The translations under genes were made by a program, and so were the position numbers. Under the pieces are notes generated by a model. It was not told the origin of the DNA. It saw only the letters and a list, made by a program, of their open reading frames with translations, and made no database searches. Below, one piece after another: positions 1 to 5,634 of a DNA stretch of 8,290 nt. Each line of letters begins with the position of its first letter. The stretch's first letter is position 1. Origin of the DNA: Hyphococcus sp. (lineage in GTDB: Bacteria; Pseudomonadota; Alphaproteobacteria; Caulobacterales; Parvularculaceae); the NCBI GenBank assembly GCA_021604605.1, contig BQJH01000124.1, positions 1-8,290 on the forward strand, given 5' to 3'.

Positions 1-128
1 CACTGGTCGATTCCATTGACGTTGTTCGCCGCGGTAAAGTTCGCCGTGCGAAACTATATTACCTGCGCGATCGTCGCGGTAAGTCGGCCCGGATCAAGGA
101 AAAAGTTGATCGTCGCGGCAAGAAATAA
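1..128 (+). CDS. rplS: 50S ribosomal protein L19, C-terminal fragment
   Basis: This is the last 41 residues of a gene cut by the left window edge; the reading frame starts at base 3 and ends with TAA at 126-128. The visible protein (LVDSIDVVRRGKVRRAKLYY..., ending in VDRRGKK) matches the conserved basic C-terminus of L19, including the VRRAKLYYLR core. L19 sits at the interface of the 30S and 50S subunits. In many bacteria rplS is the last gene of an rpsP-rimM-trmD-rplS operon, and the strong intrinsic terminator just downstream agrees with an operon end here. The start lies outside the window. Confidence 0.95.
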   Translation, partial: LVDSIDVVRRGKVRRAKLYYLRDRRGKSARIKEKVDRRGKK

Positions 129-144
129 GCACCGCAAAAAAAGA

Positions 145-181
145 ACAAAAAACGGCCTCGTTATTTCGGGGCCGTTTTTTT
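145..181 (+). terminator. Rho-independent terminator after rplS
   Basis: A 10-bp stem (151-160 with 167-176, including one T-G wobble and a GGCC core) closes a six-base TTATTT loop. It is preceded by an A-run and followed directly by T177-T181. Its arms lie 22 bases past the rplS stop codon, so it should end the ribosomal protein operon and insulate the next gene. Confidence 0.92.
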
Positions 182-214
182 GCGCCCATCCATTTTTATT
201 CAAGGCGTGCTGAC

Positions 215-243
215 GTGACCTATACAGAACTTTCGGTTATAGT
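215..243 (+). promoter_or_regulatory. Candidate sigma70-type promoter of the SRPBCC gene
   Basis: GTGACC (215-220) and TATAGT (238-243) are separated by 17 bases. TATAGT matches the -10 consensus at five of six positions; the -35 box is weaker but keeps TGAC. Transcription would start near 250, giving a leader of about 22 bases with the AGAGG ribosome site at 261-265. It lies between the rplS terminator and the next gene, where a promoter is expected. Confidence 0.4.
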
Positions 244-272
244 CTTTTTAACCGCCAAAGAGAGGTAGACTG

Positions 273-815
273 ATGGATACGATTATTCTGATCATTGCTA
301 TTGTCGTTGTGGCGTTTGTTCTATTTGCATTTTTCTGGCCTGACAAAGTCCATGTGGAGCGCGAGACGATCATCAACGCCGCGCCAGACGCGGTCTTTGC
401 ACATATTAGTGACTTCAACAAATGGGATGCATGGTCACCTTGGGCGAAGCTCGATCCCAATGCAAAATATACCATGACTGGCTCCGGCGTCGGCCAGCGC
501 ATGGAATGGGAAAGCGAAAAACGTGATGTCGGTTCAGGCAGTCAGGAAATTATTGTGCTCGACACGCCAAACAAAATGGTGACCAAACTTGATTTCGGTT
601 CGATGGGCGGCGGCATGGCGACGTTTGATGTCAAACCCTCAGGCAACGGCACAAAAGTCGTCTGGGCGCTCGACACCAATATGCGCGAAGGTGTGCCACT
701 ACATATGAAGCCGATGGCGACGATCTTCAGCTTCATGATGGATGGCATGCTCGGCAAACAGTATGAACAAGGCCTTGCTGATTTGAAAACAGTCGTTGAG
801 GCGGGCCACGCCTAA
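273..815 (+). CDS. SRPBCC-fold (polyketide cyclase/dehydrase-like) protein, membrane anchored
   Basis: The product has 180 residues. Residues 3-22 are a continuous hydrophobic segment (TIILIIAIVVVAFVLFAFFW), probably an N-terminal membrane anchor or uncleaved signal. Residues 27-176 resemble the START/Bet v1-like SRPBCC domain: VERETIINAAPDAVFAHISD followed by the aromatic run WDAWSPWAKLDP, typical of polyketide_cyc2-type proteins, and a C-terminal amphipathic helix from about 155. Such domains bind hydrophobic ligands, but no ligand or reaction can be deduced here. The ATG at 273 has AGAGG at 261-265, 7 bases upstream. It is a single-gene unit between the rplS terminator and bioB; its stop overlaps the bioB stop by 4 bases tail to tail. 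Family call is firm, function unknown. Confidence 0.85.
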   Translation: MDTIILIIAIVVVAFVLFAFFWPDKVHVERETIINAAPDAVFAHISDFNKWDAWSPWAKLDPNAKYTMTGSGVGQRMEWESEKRDVGSGSQEIIVLDTPNKMVTKLDFGSMGGGMATFDVKPSGNGTKVVWALDTNMREGVPLHMKPMATIFSFMMDGMLGKQYEQGLADLKTVVEAGHA

Positions 816-1771
816 ACCAACGTCACACCCAAACGCTCGAACAATGCCTTGTCTCTGTCTTGACCGGGATTGTTTGTTGTTAAAAGCTCGTCACCAATAA
901 AGATTGAGTTGGCGCCAGCCAAAAAGCACAACGCTTGCGCCTCTTCACTCATATTTTCTCGGCCTGCAGATAAACGAACATATGAGGTCGGCATCAAGAT
1001 ACGCGCCACCGCGATCAACCGAGCGAATTCAATCGCCTGAATAGGCTCGCTATGGCCAAGCGGCGTTCCTTCGATTGGCATTAAAGCGTTAATCGGCACA
1101 GACTCTGGCGGAGGGCTCATATTCGCCAACGCCATCAAGAAGCCCACCCGGTCTTCCGCTTGCTCCCCCATACCAACAATACCGCCGCAACATACTTTCA
1201 TTCCCGACTTGCGCACTGTTTCCAACGTATCAATTCGATCTTCGAATGTACGGGTTGAGATAACTTTGTCATAATACTCAGGAGACGTATCAATATTGTG
1301 GTTATAATAATCGAGGCCCGCATCACTTAGCTGTTCGGCTTGAGCCTCTGATAACATGCCAAGTGTCATGCACGTCTCCAGGCCGAGCGATTTCACCTCG
1401 CCAACCATCTCACAAAGAGCGCCCATGTCGCGATCTTTCGGTGAGCGCCAGGCCGCCCCCATGCAAAACCGGGACGCCCCTTCAGCCTTTGCCTGCTTTG
1501 CAGCGGAGACAACCGCCTCTTTTTCCATCAGCTTGGAGGCTTTAAGCCCTGTTTCAAATTTTGCCGATTGAGAGCAATACCCACAATCCTCAGGGCAGCC
1601 CCCGGTTTTAATGGAGAGAAGCCGCGAGGCCTGCACCTCATTCGGGTTAAAATTCTCGCGGTGAATTTCCTGCGCACGAAAGATCAATTCCGCAAAAGGC
1701 GCCGCCATCAACGCCTCGATGTCTTCTCTTGCCCATTGTTGGGAGGCCATTCTTCCTGGTGCGCCGTCCAT
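812..1771 (-). CDS. bioB: Biotin synthase BioB (radical SAM)
   Basis: BioB inserts sulfur into dethiobiotin to make biotin, the last step of the pathway, using SAM and two Fe-S clusters. The 319-residue product carries the radical-SAM motif C59-x3-C63-x2-C66 (GGCPEDCGYCSQ) for the 4Fe-4S cluster. It also has the expected ligands of the sacrificial 2Fe-2S cluster: C103 (FCMGAAWR), C134 (ETCMTLG), C194 (KVCCGG) and R266 (YVRLSAGREN). These equal the E. coli positions plus six. Length is slightly below E. coli BioB (346). Start: the ATG at 1771-1769 has AAGGGA 7 bases upstream; the alternative ATG at 1750-1748 (Met8) has AGGA only 3-4 bases away, so the first is preferred. That Shine-Dalgarno lies in a strong hairpin. 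No other bio genes are in the window; bioB is probably the last gene of the DUF4142-cupredoxin transcript. Confidence 0.97.
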   Translation of the reverse strand: MDGAPGRMASQQWAREDIEALMAAPFAELIFRAQEIHRENFNPNEVQASRLLSIKTGGCPEDCGYCSQSAKFETGLKASKLMEKEAVVSAAKQAKAEGASRFCMGAAWRSPKDRDMGALCEMVGEVKSLGLETCMTLGMLSEAQAEQLSDAGLDYYNHNIDTSPEYYDKVISTRTFEDRIDTLETVRKSGMKVCCGGIVGMGEQAEDRVGFLMALANMSPPPESVPINALMPIEGTPLGHSEPIQAIEFARLIAVARILMPTSYVRLSAGRENMSEEAQALCFLAGANSIFIGDELLTTNNPGQDRDKALFERLGVTLV

Positions 1772-1778
1772 AAAAATA

Positions 1779-1819
1779 TCCCTTCGCGAAAGCCAAGCCT
1801 TTACAGCCTCGCGAAGGGA
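1779..1819 (-). promoter_or_regulatory. Hairpin between cupredoxin gene and bioB, covering the bioB ribosome site
   Basis: An 11-bp perfect inverted repeat (1779-1789 with 1809-1819; arm TCCCTTCGCGA) encloses a 19-base loop. Read on the minus strand, the 3' arm contains AAGGGA, the best Shine-Dalgarno for bioB, followed by TATTTTT and the ATG. The loop carries GGCT three times. The structure could be an intrinsic terminator or attenuator behind the cupredoxin gene (GC-rich stem, T-rich tail), or a translational lock on bioB, or both. A smaller hairpin (1824-1830 with 1835-1840, one bulge) lies just upstream, directly after the cupredoxin stop codon. The base pairing is read directly; the function is inferred. 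Confidence 0.7.
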
Positions 1820-1841
1820 ACGTCACCTGGTACGCCAGTGA

Positions 1842-2198
1842 TTATTCAGCCGTAATGACGCCTTCCATCCCTGGATGATATGTGCAGATAAAATTCATTT
1901 CACCCGCCTCTTCAATCAGTAATGACCACTCGTCATCAACCTCCATCATGCCTGAATCCCACGCGCCATCTGCCGCCGTCGCGGTATGGGGCATGACATC
2001 GGTGTTTATCCAGAGAACGGTATCGCCGACTTTTGCTTCAACAGTTGCCGGAACAAATGTGAGGCCGTGCATTTCGACAATATGCGTTTCCGGCATGTCG
2101 GCTTCTGCGCTGCATGCTGCCGCAAGAATTATGATCCCTGCTGCGGTCATGAACTGCATAGCTTTCCGCCTTTTTGGGACGTTTGCAAAAAACCTCAT
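1842..2198 (-). CDS. Cupredoxin (amicyanin/plastocyanin-like) lipoprotein
   Basis: The 118-residue product is a small blue-copper protein candidate exported to the periplasm. A basic n-region (KRRK, 9-12), hydrophobic stretch 18-28 and ILAAAC-S with Cys29 look like a lipoprotein signal, although Ala at -3 is not the commonest lipobox. The cupredoxin domain spans about 37-118. Likely type-1 copper ligands are H71 (MPHTATA), C105, H108 and M111 in FICTYHPGM, the short Cys-x2-His-x2-Met loop of amicyanins. The start ATG overlaps the DUF4142 stop codon as ATGA and has GGTGGAG about 8 bases upstream, suggesting translational coupling. Met14 also has a possible ribosome site, but starting there would remove the basic n-region. 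Likely role: electron transfer or copper handling; the partner is unknown. Confidence 0.88.
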   Translation of the reverse strand: MRFFANVPKRRKAMQFMTAAGIIILAAACSAEADMPETHIVEMHGLTFVPATVEAKVGDTVLWINTDVMPHTATAADGAWDSGMMEVDDEWSLLIEEAGEMNFICTYHPGMEGVITAE

Positions 2199-2725
2199 TT
2201 GGTTTTCTCCACCAGCATTTCCGCATGGCCCTCGTGTACTTTGAAAGTCTGTAACGCCACGCCCAGAAGTTCTTTAAACTCCTGATTATCAGCCGCTGGG
2301 ATGAACGCTTCTTCCACAGTCTTGTTGACGAATTGATGATAGGCCAGTTCGTTTTCTGCATAGGCTTTATCAAAGGCGGCACCATCCAGCACCTTTAGTT
2401 CGTTGCGCTTTTCTAATGCCTGACTGAGAAGCACCTGACTGGTTTCATTATCTTCCGGCGCAGCTTCAAGTTTTGCGAGCAACGCTAACGCGGCGTCATT
2501 GACCGCAACATGATCACGCAACATTGTTTCAGCAAATTCGCGAACATCCGGATTGTCTGAAATCGCCAATGCAAGATGTGCATAACGGATGTCAATATTG
2601 CCTGCCGTGTAGGCAATGTGAGCGATCTGCATATCGCTTGGACCGCCATCATCAACCTCACTCGCGCACGCACTTACCGTCGCAGTCGCCAGAGCGGCGA
2701 CGCCAACCAAAATCTGTTTTATCAT
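2195..2725 (-). CDS. DUF4142 family lipoprotein
   Basis: The 176-residue product has a lipoprotein signal: MIKQ, hydrophobic 5-16, and lipobox V17-S18-A19-C20. The rest is almost wholly helical and matches the DUF4142 pattern (ferritin-like four-helix fold): DMQIAHIAYTAGNIDIRYAH (31-50), NPDVREFAETMLRDH (58-72), FDKAYAENELAYHQ (118-131) and a C-terminal FKVHEGHAEML (161-171). Conserved-looking histidines are H50, H72, H130, H164 and H167; whether they bind metal is not known. The ATG at 2725 has AAGGGA at 2734-2739 with 8-base spacing. It is the first gene of a minus-strand unit, overlapping the cupredoxin gene by ATGA, behind a structured leader. DUF4142 proteins have no established biochemical role; a periplasmic metal or stress function is only a guess. 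Confidence 0.88.
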   Translation of the reverse strand: MIKQILVGVAALATATVSACASEVDDGGPSDMQIAHIAYTAGNIDIRYAHLALAISDNPDVREFAETMLRDHVAVNDAALALLAKLEAAPEDNETSQVLLSQALEKRNELKVLDGAAFDKAYAENELAYHQFVNKTVEEAFIPAADNQEFKELLGVALQTFKVHEGHAEMLVEKTK

Positions 2726-2741
2726 TTTTGAAGTCCCTTGT

Positions 2742-2804
2742 TTCTGCTTGTTTCACACTCAAAAAGGCCCTGCCCCCCGTGCGCTGCATGTGAAATTTGC
2801 AGAA
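2742..2804 (-). promoter_or_regulatory. Long stem-loop in the leader of the DUF4142-cupredoxin mRNA
   Basis: An interrupted inverted repeat pairs 2742-2747 with 2799-2804 (6 bp) and 2751-2757 with 2789-2795 (7 bp). Thirteen Watson-Crick pairs flank a symmetric 3x3 internal loop, with a 31-base apical loop. On the minus strand the arms read TTCTGCAAATTTCACA and TGTGAAACAAGCAGAA. The apical loop is G-rich (GGGGGGCAGGG) and ends in TTTTT. The stem ends two bases before the AAGGGA ribosome site of the DUF4142 gene and lies downstream of the candidate promoter, so it would be transcribed. No known riboswitch class was recognised. Confidence 0.55.
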
Positions 2805-2830
2805 GTGGGCTTGGGATTACTTACTTATAA

Positions 2831-2860
2831 CATATTTATATGTCATATATGGTCGATATG
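2831..2860. repeat. Phased ATATG repeats and palindromes (possible operator)
   Basis: ATATG occurs at 2838-2842, 2847-2851 and 2856-2860, with starts exactly 9 bp apart (ATATGTCAT, ATATGGTCG, ATATGGCAA). The same stretch holds CATAT-TT-ATATG (2831-2842) and the perfect palindrome CATATATG (2844-2851). It overlaps the candidate -10 to -35 region of the minus-strand operon and lies just upstream of the divergent regulator, so autoregulation and operon control are plausible. AT-rich promoter sequence alone could give part of this pattern. Confidence 0.4.
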
Positions 2861-2864
2861 GCAA
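2835..2864 (-). promoter_or_regulatory. Candidate promoter of the DUF4142-cupredoxin-bioB unit
   Basis: On the minus strand TTGCCA (2864-2859) and TATAAA (2840-2835) are separated by 18 bases, both close to the sigma70-type consensus. Transcription would begin near 2828, giving a leader of roughly 100 bases before the ATG at 2725. The element lies in the intergenic region shared with the divergent SufR-like gene and coincides with an array of ATATG repeats that could be regulator sites. Confidence 0.45.
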
Positions 2865-2906
2865 GCCTAAGAAAACTGCCATATGAAAAGCTCACGGGAA
2901 GGTGAA

Positions 2907-3563
2907 ATGACTACTGTGGATGAAGCAAACAGCCTTGGCGGATTTGGGCACACGCAAACGGCGCTGATGCGTCTTTTGCTCCGTAATAAGGCGGGGCTAA
3001 CCGTTGACGGGATAGCTGCCGGCCTCAGCGTGACCCGCACGGCCGTCAATCAGCATTTAACATCCCTTGAGCGTGATGGTTATGTCTTGCGCAAAGAGGT
3101 GGTCGCGACCGGCGGGCGCCCCAGCCGGGTTTATGGCCTGAGTGAACGCGGCATGCATTTATTCCCGAAAAACTATGACATGTTTTCGCTGAAGACCCTT
3201 GAGGCCCTCATCGAGACGATTGGTGCCGATAAAGCAAAAGCAGTGCTCGAACGACTTGGCGTCGATCTCGGTAAAGATGTCGGCGTAAAGCTCAGTGGCG
3301 AAAAGCTAAGTGATAAAATTCATGAAATCACAAAGGTCCTGCAAGATTTCGGCTTCGATGCGCACACTGACGATGCATCCCCAAACGCCGCGCCTGAAAT
3401 CAAAGCCTATAACTGTATTTACCACGCCCTTGCCCAAGCACATCCGGATGTTTGCGCACTGGACCTTGCCTTTTTAAGGCAAGCCGCCGGGACCGATGTT
3501 GAGCATGTGAGCTGTATGGCGAAAGGTGATAATGCCTGCCAGTTTCGTTTTAGCAGCTCATAG
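2907..3563 (+). CDS. SufR-like winged-helix regulator with C-terminal cysteine cluster
   Basis: From the start chosen here the protein has 218 residues. Residues 15-82 form a winged helix: recognition-helix region TRTAVNQHLTSLERDGYV (43-60) and wing GGRPSRVYGLSERG (69-82). The C-terminal part has C170-x12-C183-x19-C203-x7-C211 (YNCIYH, VCALD, SCMAKGDNACQFRF), resembling the Fe-S-binding region of SufR regulators; the ending also recalls V4R-type domains. SufR proteins use an Fe-S cluster to control Fe-S assembly genes. Start: ATG at 2907 has GGGAAGG at 2896-2902, whereas the in-frame ATG at 2883 (8 residues longer) has only weak upstream purines. It is divergent from the DUF4142-cupredoxin-bioB unit, making those genes likely targets. 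No suf genes are in the window. Family call good; ligand and targets inferred. Confidence 0.82.
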   Translation: MTTVDEANSLGGFGHTQTALMRLLLRNKAGLTVDGIAAGLSVTRTAVNQHLTSLERDGYVLRKEVVATGGRPSRVYGLSERGMHLFPKNYDMFSLKTLEALIETIGADKAKAVLERLGVDLGKDVGVKLSGEKLSDKIHEITKVLQDFGFDAHTDDASPNAAPEIKAYNCIYHALAQAHPDVCALDLAFLRQAAGTDVEHVSCMAKGDNACQFRFSSS

Positions 3564-3571
3564 CTCGCAAT

Positions 3572-5014
3572 TTACTCTTCAGCAGCAGCCTCTGCAGAGT
3601 TTTCCTTGTGACGAAAGTCGCCTTCCATTTCAGAGGCGATGTAAATCATCGCCGTCCAGGCGGCGACGTTCTGCTGAAGATCATCCAATTTAATCTTGTC
3701 GAACGTGTCTTCCATCGTGTGGTGCAAGTTAAAATAGTCCGATCCATCCTGACCTAAGGTTGCGACCGGCACGCCAAGGGCGCTAATGGGGCTGACATCC
3801 GGTCCGCCATTTGACGTATTCCGGCCGGGCCCAACCCCAAGGCGGCGCAAGGCTTTTTCAAAAACCTTCGCTTTGCCGATTTCACTCTCGCCAAATCCTG
3901 ACCGGAATTGCCAGATACGTCCCGCGCCAAAATCGGACTCGCTGGCGAAATAGTGCTTGTCCAGTTCATCCTTATGCGCTTCCGCATAGGCCCGCCCCCC
4001 AAACAAGCCAACTTCTTCTGCGCCCCACATAACAACGCGGATCGTGCGACCAGGCTTGCCTCTCAGATCACCCACACGCTTTGCCGCCGCCATGGTAATC
4101 GCGATACCCGCGCCGTCATCAACGGCGCCGGTGCCAAGATCCCAGCTATCAAGGTGACCGCCAATGACAATCAGCTCATCACTCCGGCCAGGTATCTCGC
4201 CGATGACGTTGCCGGAGATCGTTGTGTCTTTTTTCAACGTAGAAATGTCGAGTTTGATCTCCGCTTTGCCCGCAGATTTTAATGCGCGCGCGAGCAGGTC
4301 CGCGTCAGGATTAGAGAGCGCCGCTGTCGGGATTGGCGTCACATCTTCCTCGTATCGCATCATGCCGGTATGGGGTGACCGCCCGGCACTCGTCCCGGAA
4401 GATCGGATAATAGCAGCCGCAGCACCGCGTTTTGCCGCTTCATTAGCGGCGCCAGACCGCTTTGCAACCGCCCATCCATAGCCTGATCCATCCTGCGTTT
4501 TCGTCATCACTTCATCGACAAAAACAATTTTCCGCTGAAGACCGCCTAGTGGAGCATCGACCAAATCAAGTAGTGTCGGGAAACGGACCACCTCACCTGT
4601 CAGCCCGCCCTCTGGGGTTGAAACGCTGTTACCAAGCGCGGTGATTTTCAGCGCTTGAGGGTAGGGCGATACAATCTCAGCGCTTTCTGATATGCGCTCC
4701 CAATACGGCATCTCAAAGGTCTCGATACGGACGTTTTTAAATCCCAGCGCCTTCATTTTTGCAACGCCCCAATCGCGGGCGCGCGCCTCATCATCAGAGC
4801 CGGGCAAACGAGGACCAATCTCAGTCGTCAAGCTTTCCAAGACCTCATAGGCCAGACGATCTTCCAAAGCACTGTCGATCAAGCGGTCAACAGTGGCCGA
4901 CTGACTGGAGGAAAGCGCATAAGGTTGCTGCTCACCAGCGTCCTGAGCGCTGACAGGTGTCAATCCGACAAGCGCTAAAGACCCGAACGCAATTGCTGCT
5001 TTTTGAATATGCAT
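3572..5014 (-). CDS. Secreted M28 family zinc metallopeptidase
   Basis: The 480-residue product begins with a Sec signal peptide (basic K5, hydrophobic 6-20, cleavage likely after VSA at 21-23), so it acts outside the cytoplasm. The peptidase domain in the C-terminal half shows M28 signatures: H287-x-D289 (GGHLDSWD), D299-D300 (AVDDGAG), E333-E334 (WGAEEVGL), D361 (ESDFGAG) and H432 (LHHTMEDT). These are the two-zinc ligands and the catalytic glutamate. Residues 130-265 look like an inserted PA-type domain, common in secreted aminopeptidases and carboxypeptidase Q-like enzymes. The tail 472-480 is Ala/Glu rich. The ATG has AGAGGGG (5021-5027) 6 bases upstream. It converges on the SufR-like gene with an 8-base gap and lies 80 bases downstream of the acetyltransferase gene. 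Exact substrate specificity cannot be read. Confidence 0.93.
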   Translation of the reverse strand: MHIQKAAIAFGSLALVGLTPVSAQDAGEQQPYALSSSQSATVDRLIDSALEDRLAYEVLESLTTEIGPRLPGSDDEARARDWGVAKMKALGFKNVRIETFEMPYWERISESAEIVSPYPQALKITALGNSVSTPEGGLTGEVVRFPTLLDLVDAPLGGLQRKIVFVDEVMTKTQDGSGYGWAVAKRSGAANEAAKRGAAAAIIRSSGTSAGRSPHTGMMRYEEDVTPIPTAALSNPDADLLARALKSAGKAEIKLDISTLKKDTTISGNVIGEIPGRSDELIVIGGHLDSWDLGTGAVDDGAGIAITMAAAKRVGDLRGKPGRTIRVVMWGAEEVGLFGGRAYAEAHKDELDKHYFASESDFGAGRIWQFRSGFGESEIGKAKVFEKALRRLGVGPGRNTSNGGPDVSPISALGVPVATLGQDGSDYFNLHHTMEDTFDKIKLDDLQQNVAAWTAMIYIASEMEGDFRHKENSAEAAAEE

Positions 5015-5094
5015 GAGATGCCCCTCTAATTAATTTCGCCAACAATGCCCTCGCATGCGCAAGGGTCAAGCCATCATAGCGTTAAAGTGAAGAT

Positions 5095-5634
5095 TTAAGT
5101 CCCGAATTTTTCCAGCCAGACGTTTCGTTCTGCAGCCCAGACTTCAAGCTTGTAATCCCAAAGCTCAAAAATCTCGCCGCTATTTTCCTCGCCAATCTTT
5201 TTAGCGACGCCTTGGGAGTTCTTATTGTCAGGGTCGATCACAGAGATAATTCTTGGCAGGTCAGGAAACTGAGAAAACGTCCAGTTTATCGCCCCAATAG
5301 CAGCTTCCGGTGCATATCCCTTGCCCCAGTGATCGGGTGAAATCGCCCACCCACACTCAAGTCCCGGCCAACCTTCGGGCATCCACGGCCCAACACGGCC
5401 GACCCATTCGCCAGTTTCTTTCATCTCGACAGAAAACCAGCCAAAACCGCGAATTTGCCAGTGACCCAGATAGCTTGCAAAGTTTCGCCACCGGTCTGAA
5501 CGCGCCTGGATTTTCCTGTCAGGCGATAGAAAATCCGCAATGCGCTGATCGCCCATCATGTCTATATGCGCATCAGCGTTCTCGGGCGCCAAGGGACGCA
5601 AAACCAATCGCTCGGTTTCTATTTTGATTGTCAT
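5095..5634 (-). CDS. GNAT family N-acetyltransferase (RimJ/RimL type)
   Basis: The 179-residue product is a single GNAT domain of the Acetyltransf_3 type. The N-terminus MTIKIETERLVLRPLAPENAD is typical. Residues 92-112 (LECGWAISPDHWGKGYAPEA) contain the acetyl-CoA pyrophosphate loop (H102-W-G-K-G-Y), and DPDNKNSQGVAKKIGEE (134-150) is the usual Asn/Ser helix near CoA. The acceptor could be a protein N-terminus, a small molecule or a sugar. The ATG overlaps the glycosyltransferase stop codon (ATGA), and GGAG lies about 8 bases upstream, so translation is probably coupled. That links its expression to a glycosyltransferase, but it does not prove a sugar acceptor. Length is normal for the family. 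Confidence 0.9.
   Translation of the reverse strand: MTIKIETERLVLRPLAPENADAHIDMMGDQRIADFLSPDRKIQARSDRWRNFASYLGHWQIRGFGWFSVEMKETGEWVGRVGPWMPEGWPGLECGWAISPDHWGKGYAPEAAIGAINWTFSQFPDLPRIISVIDPDNKNSQGVAKKIGEENSGEIFELWDYKLEVWAAERNVWLEKFGT

Noticed and set aside
799..813. 5-bp stem AGGCG/CGCCT at the SRPBCC-bioB junction as a bidirectional terminator
   Set aside because: The stem is short and neither strand has a T-run after it; the arm is also part of the last codons.
1882..2244. Long plus-strand open frame antisense to the cupredoxin and DUF4142 genes
   Set aside because: It is a shadow of two well-supported minus-strand genes and shows no domain, signal peptide or good ribosome site.
3465..3483. 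Perfect 8-bp hairpin CTTGCCTT/AAGGCAAG with a TTT loop inside the SufR-like gene
   Set aside because: It lies within conserved coding sequence (around DLAFLR), has no T-run beyond the stem on either strand, and is about 90 bases beyond the M28 gene stop; chance or codon constraint explains it.
3590..3599. 10-bp palindrome CTCTGCAGAG near the M28 stop codon
   Set aside because: It is short, lies in the Glu/Ala-rich coding tail, and has no context suggesting a regulatory site.
3908..4282. 124-codon plus-strand open frame inside the M28 peptidase gene
   Set aside because: The opposite frame encodes the conserved metal-binding motifs of M28; the antisense product resembles nothing known.
5048..5065. 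Short imperfect palindrome CCCT...AGGG with GCATGC core between the GNAT gene and the M28 peptidase gene
   Set aside because: The stem is interrupted by a C-A mismatch and has no T-tail, so it is too weak to call as a terminator. A TTGACC nearby on the minus strand lacks a convincing -10 box.
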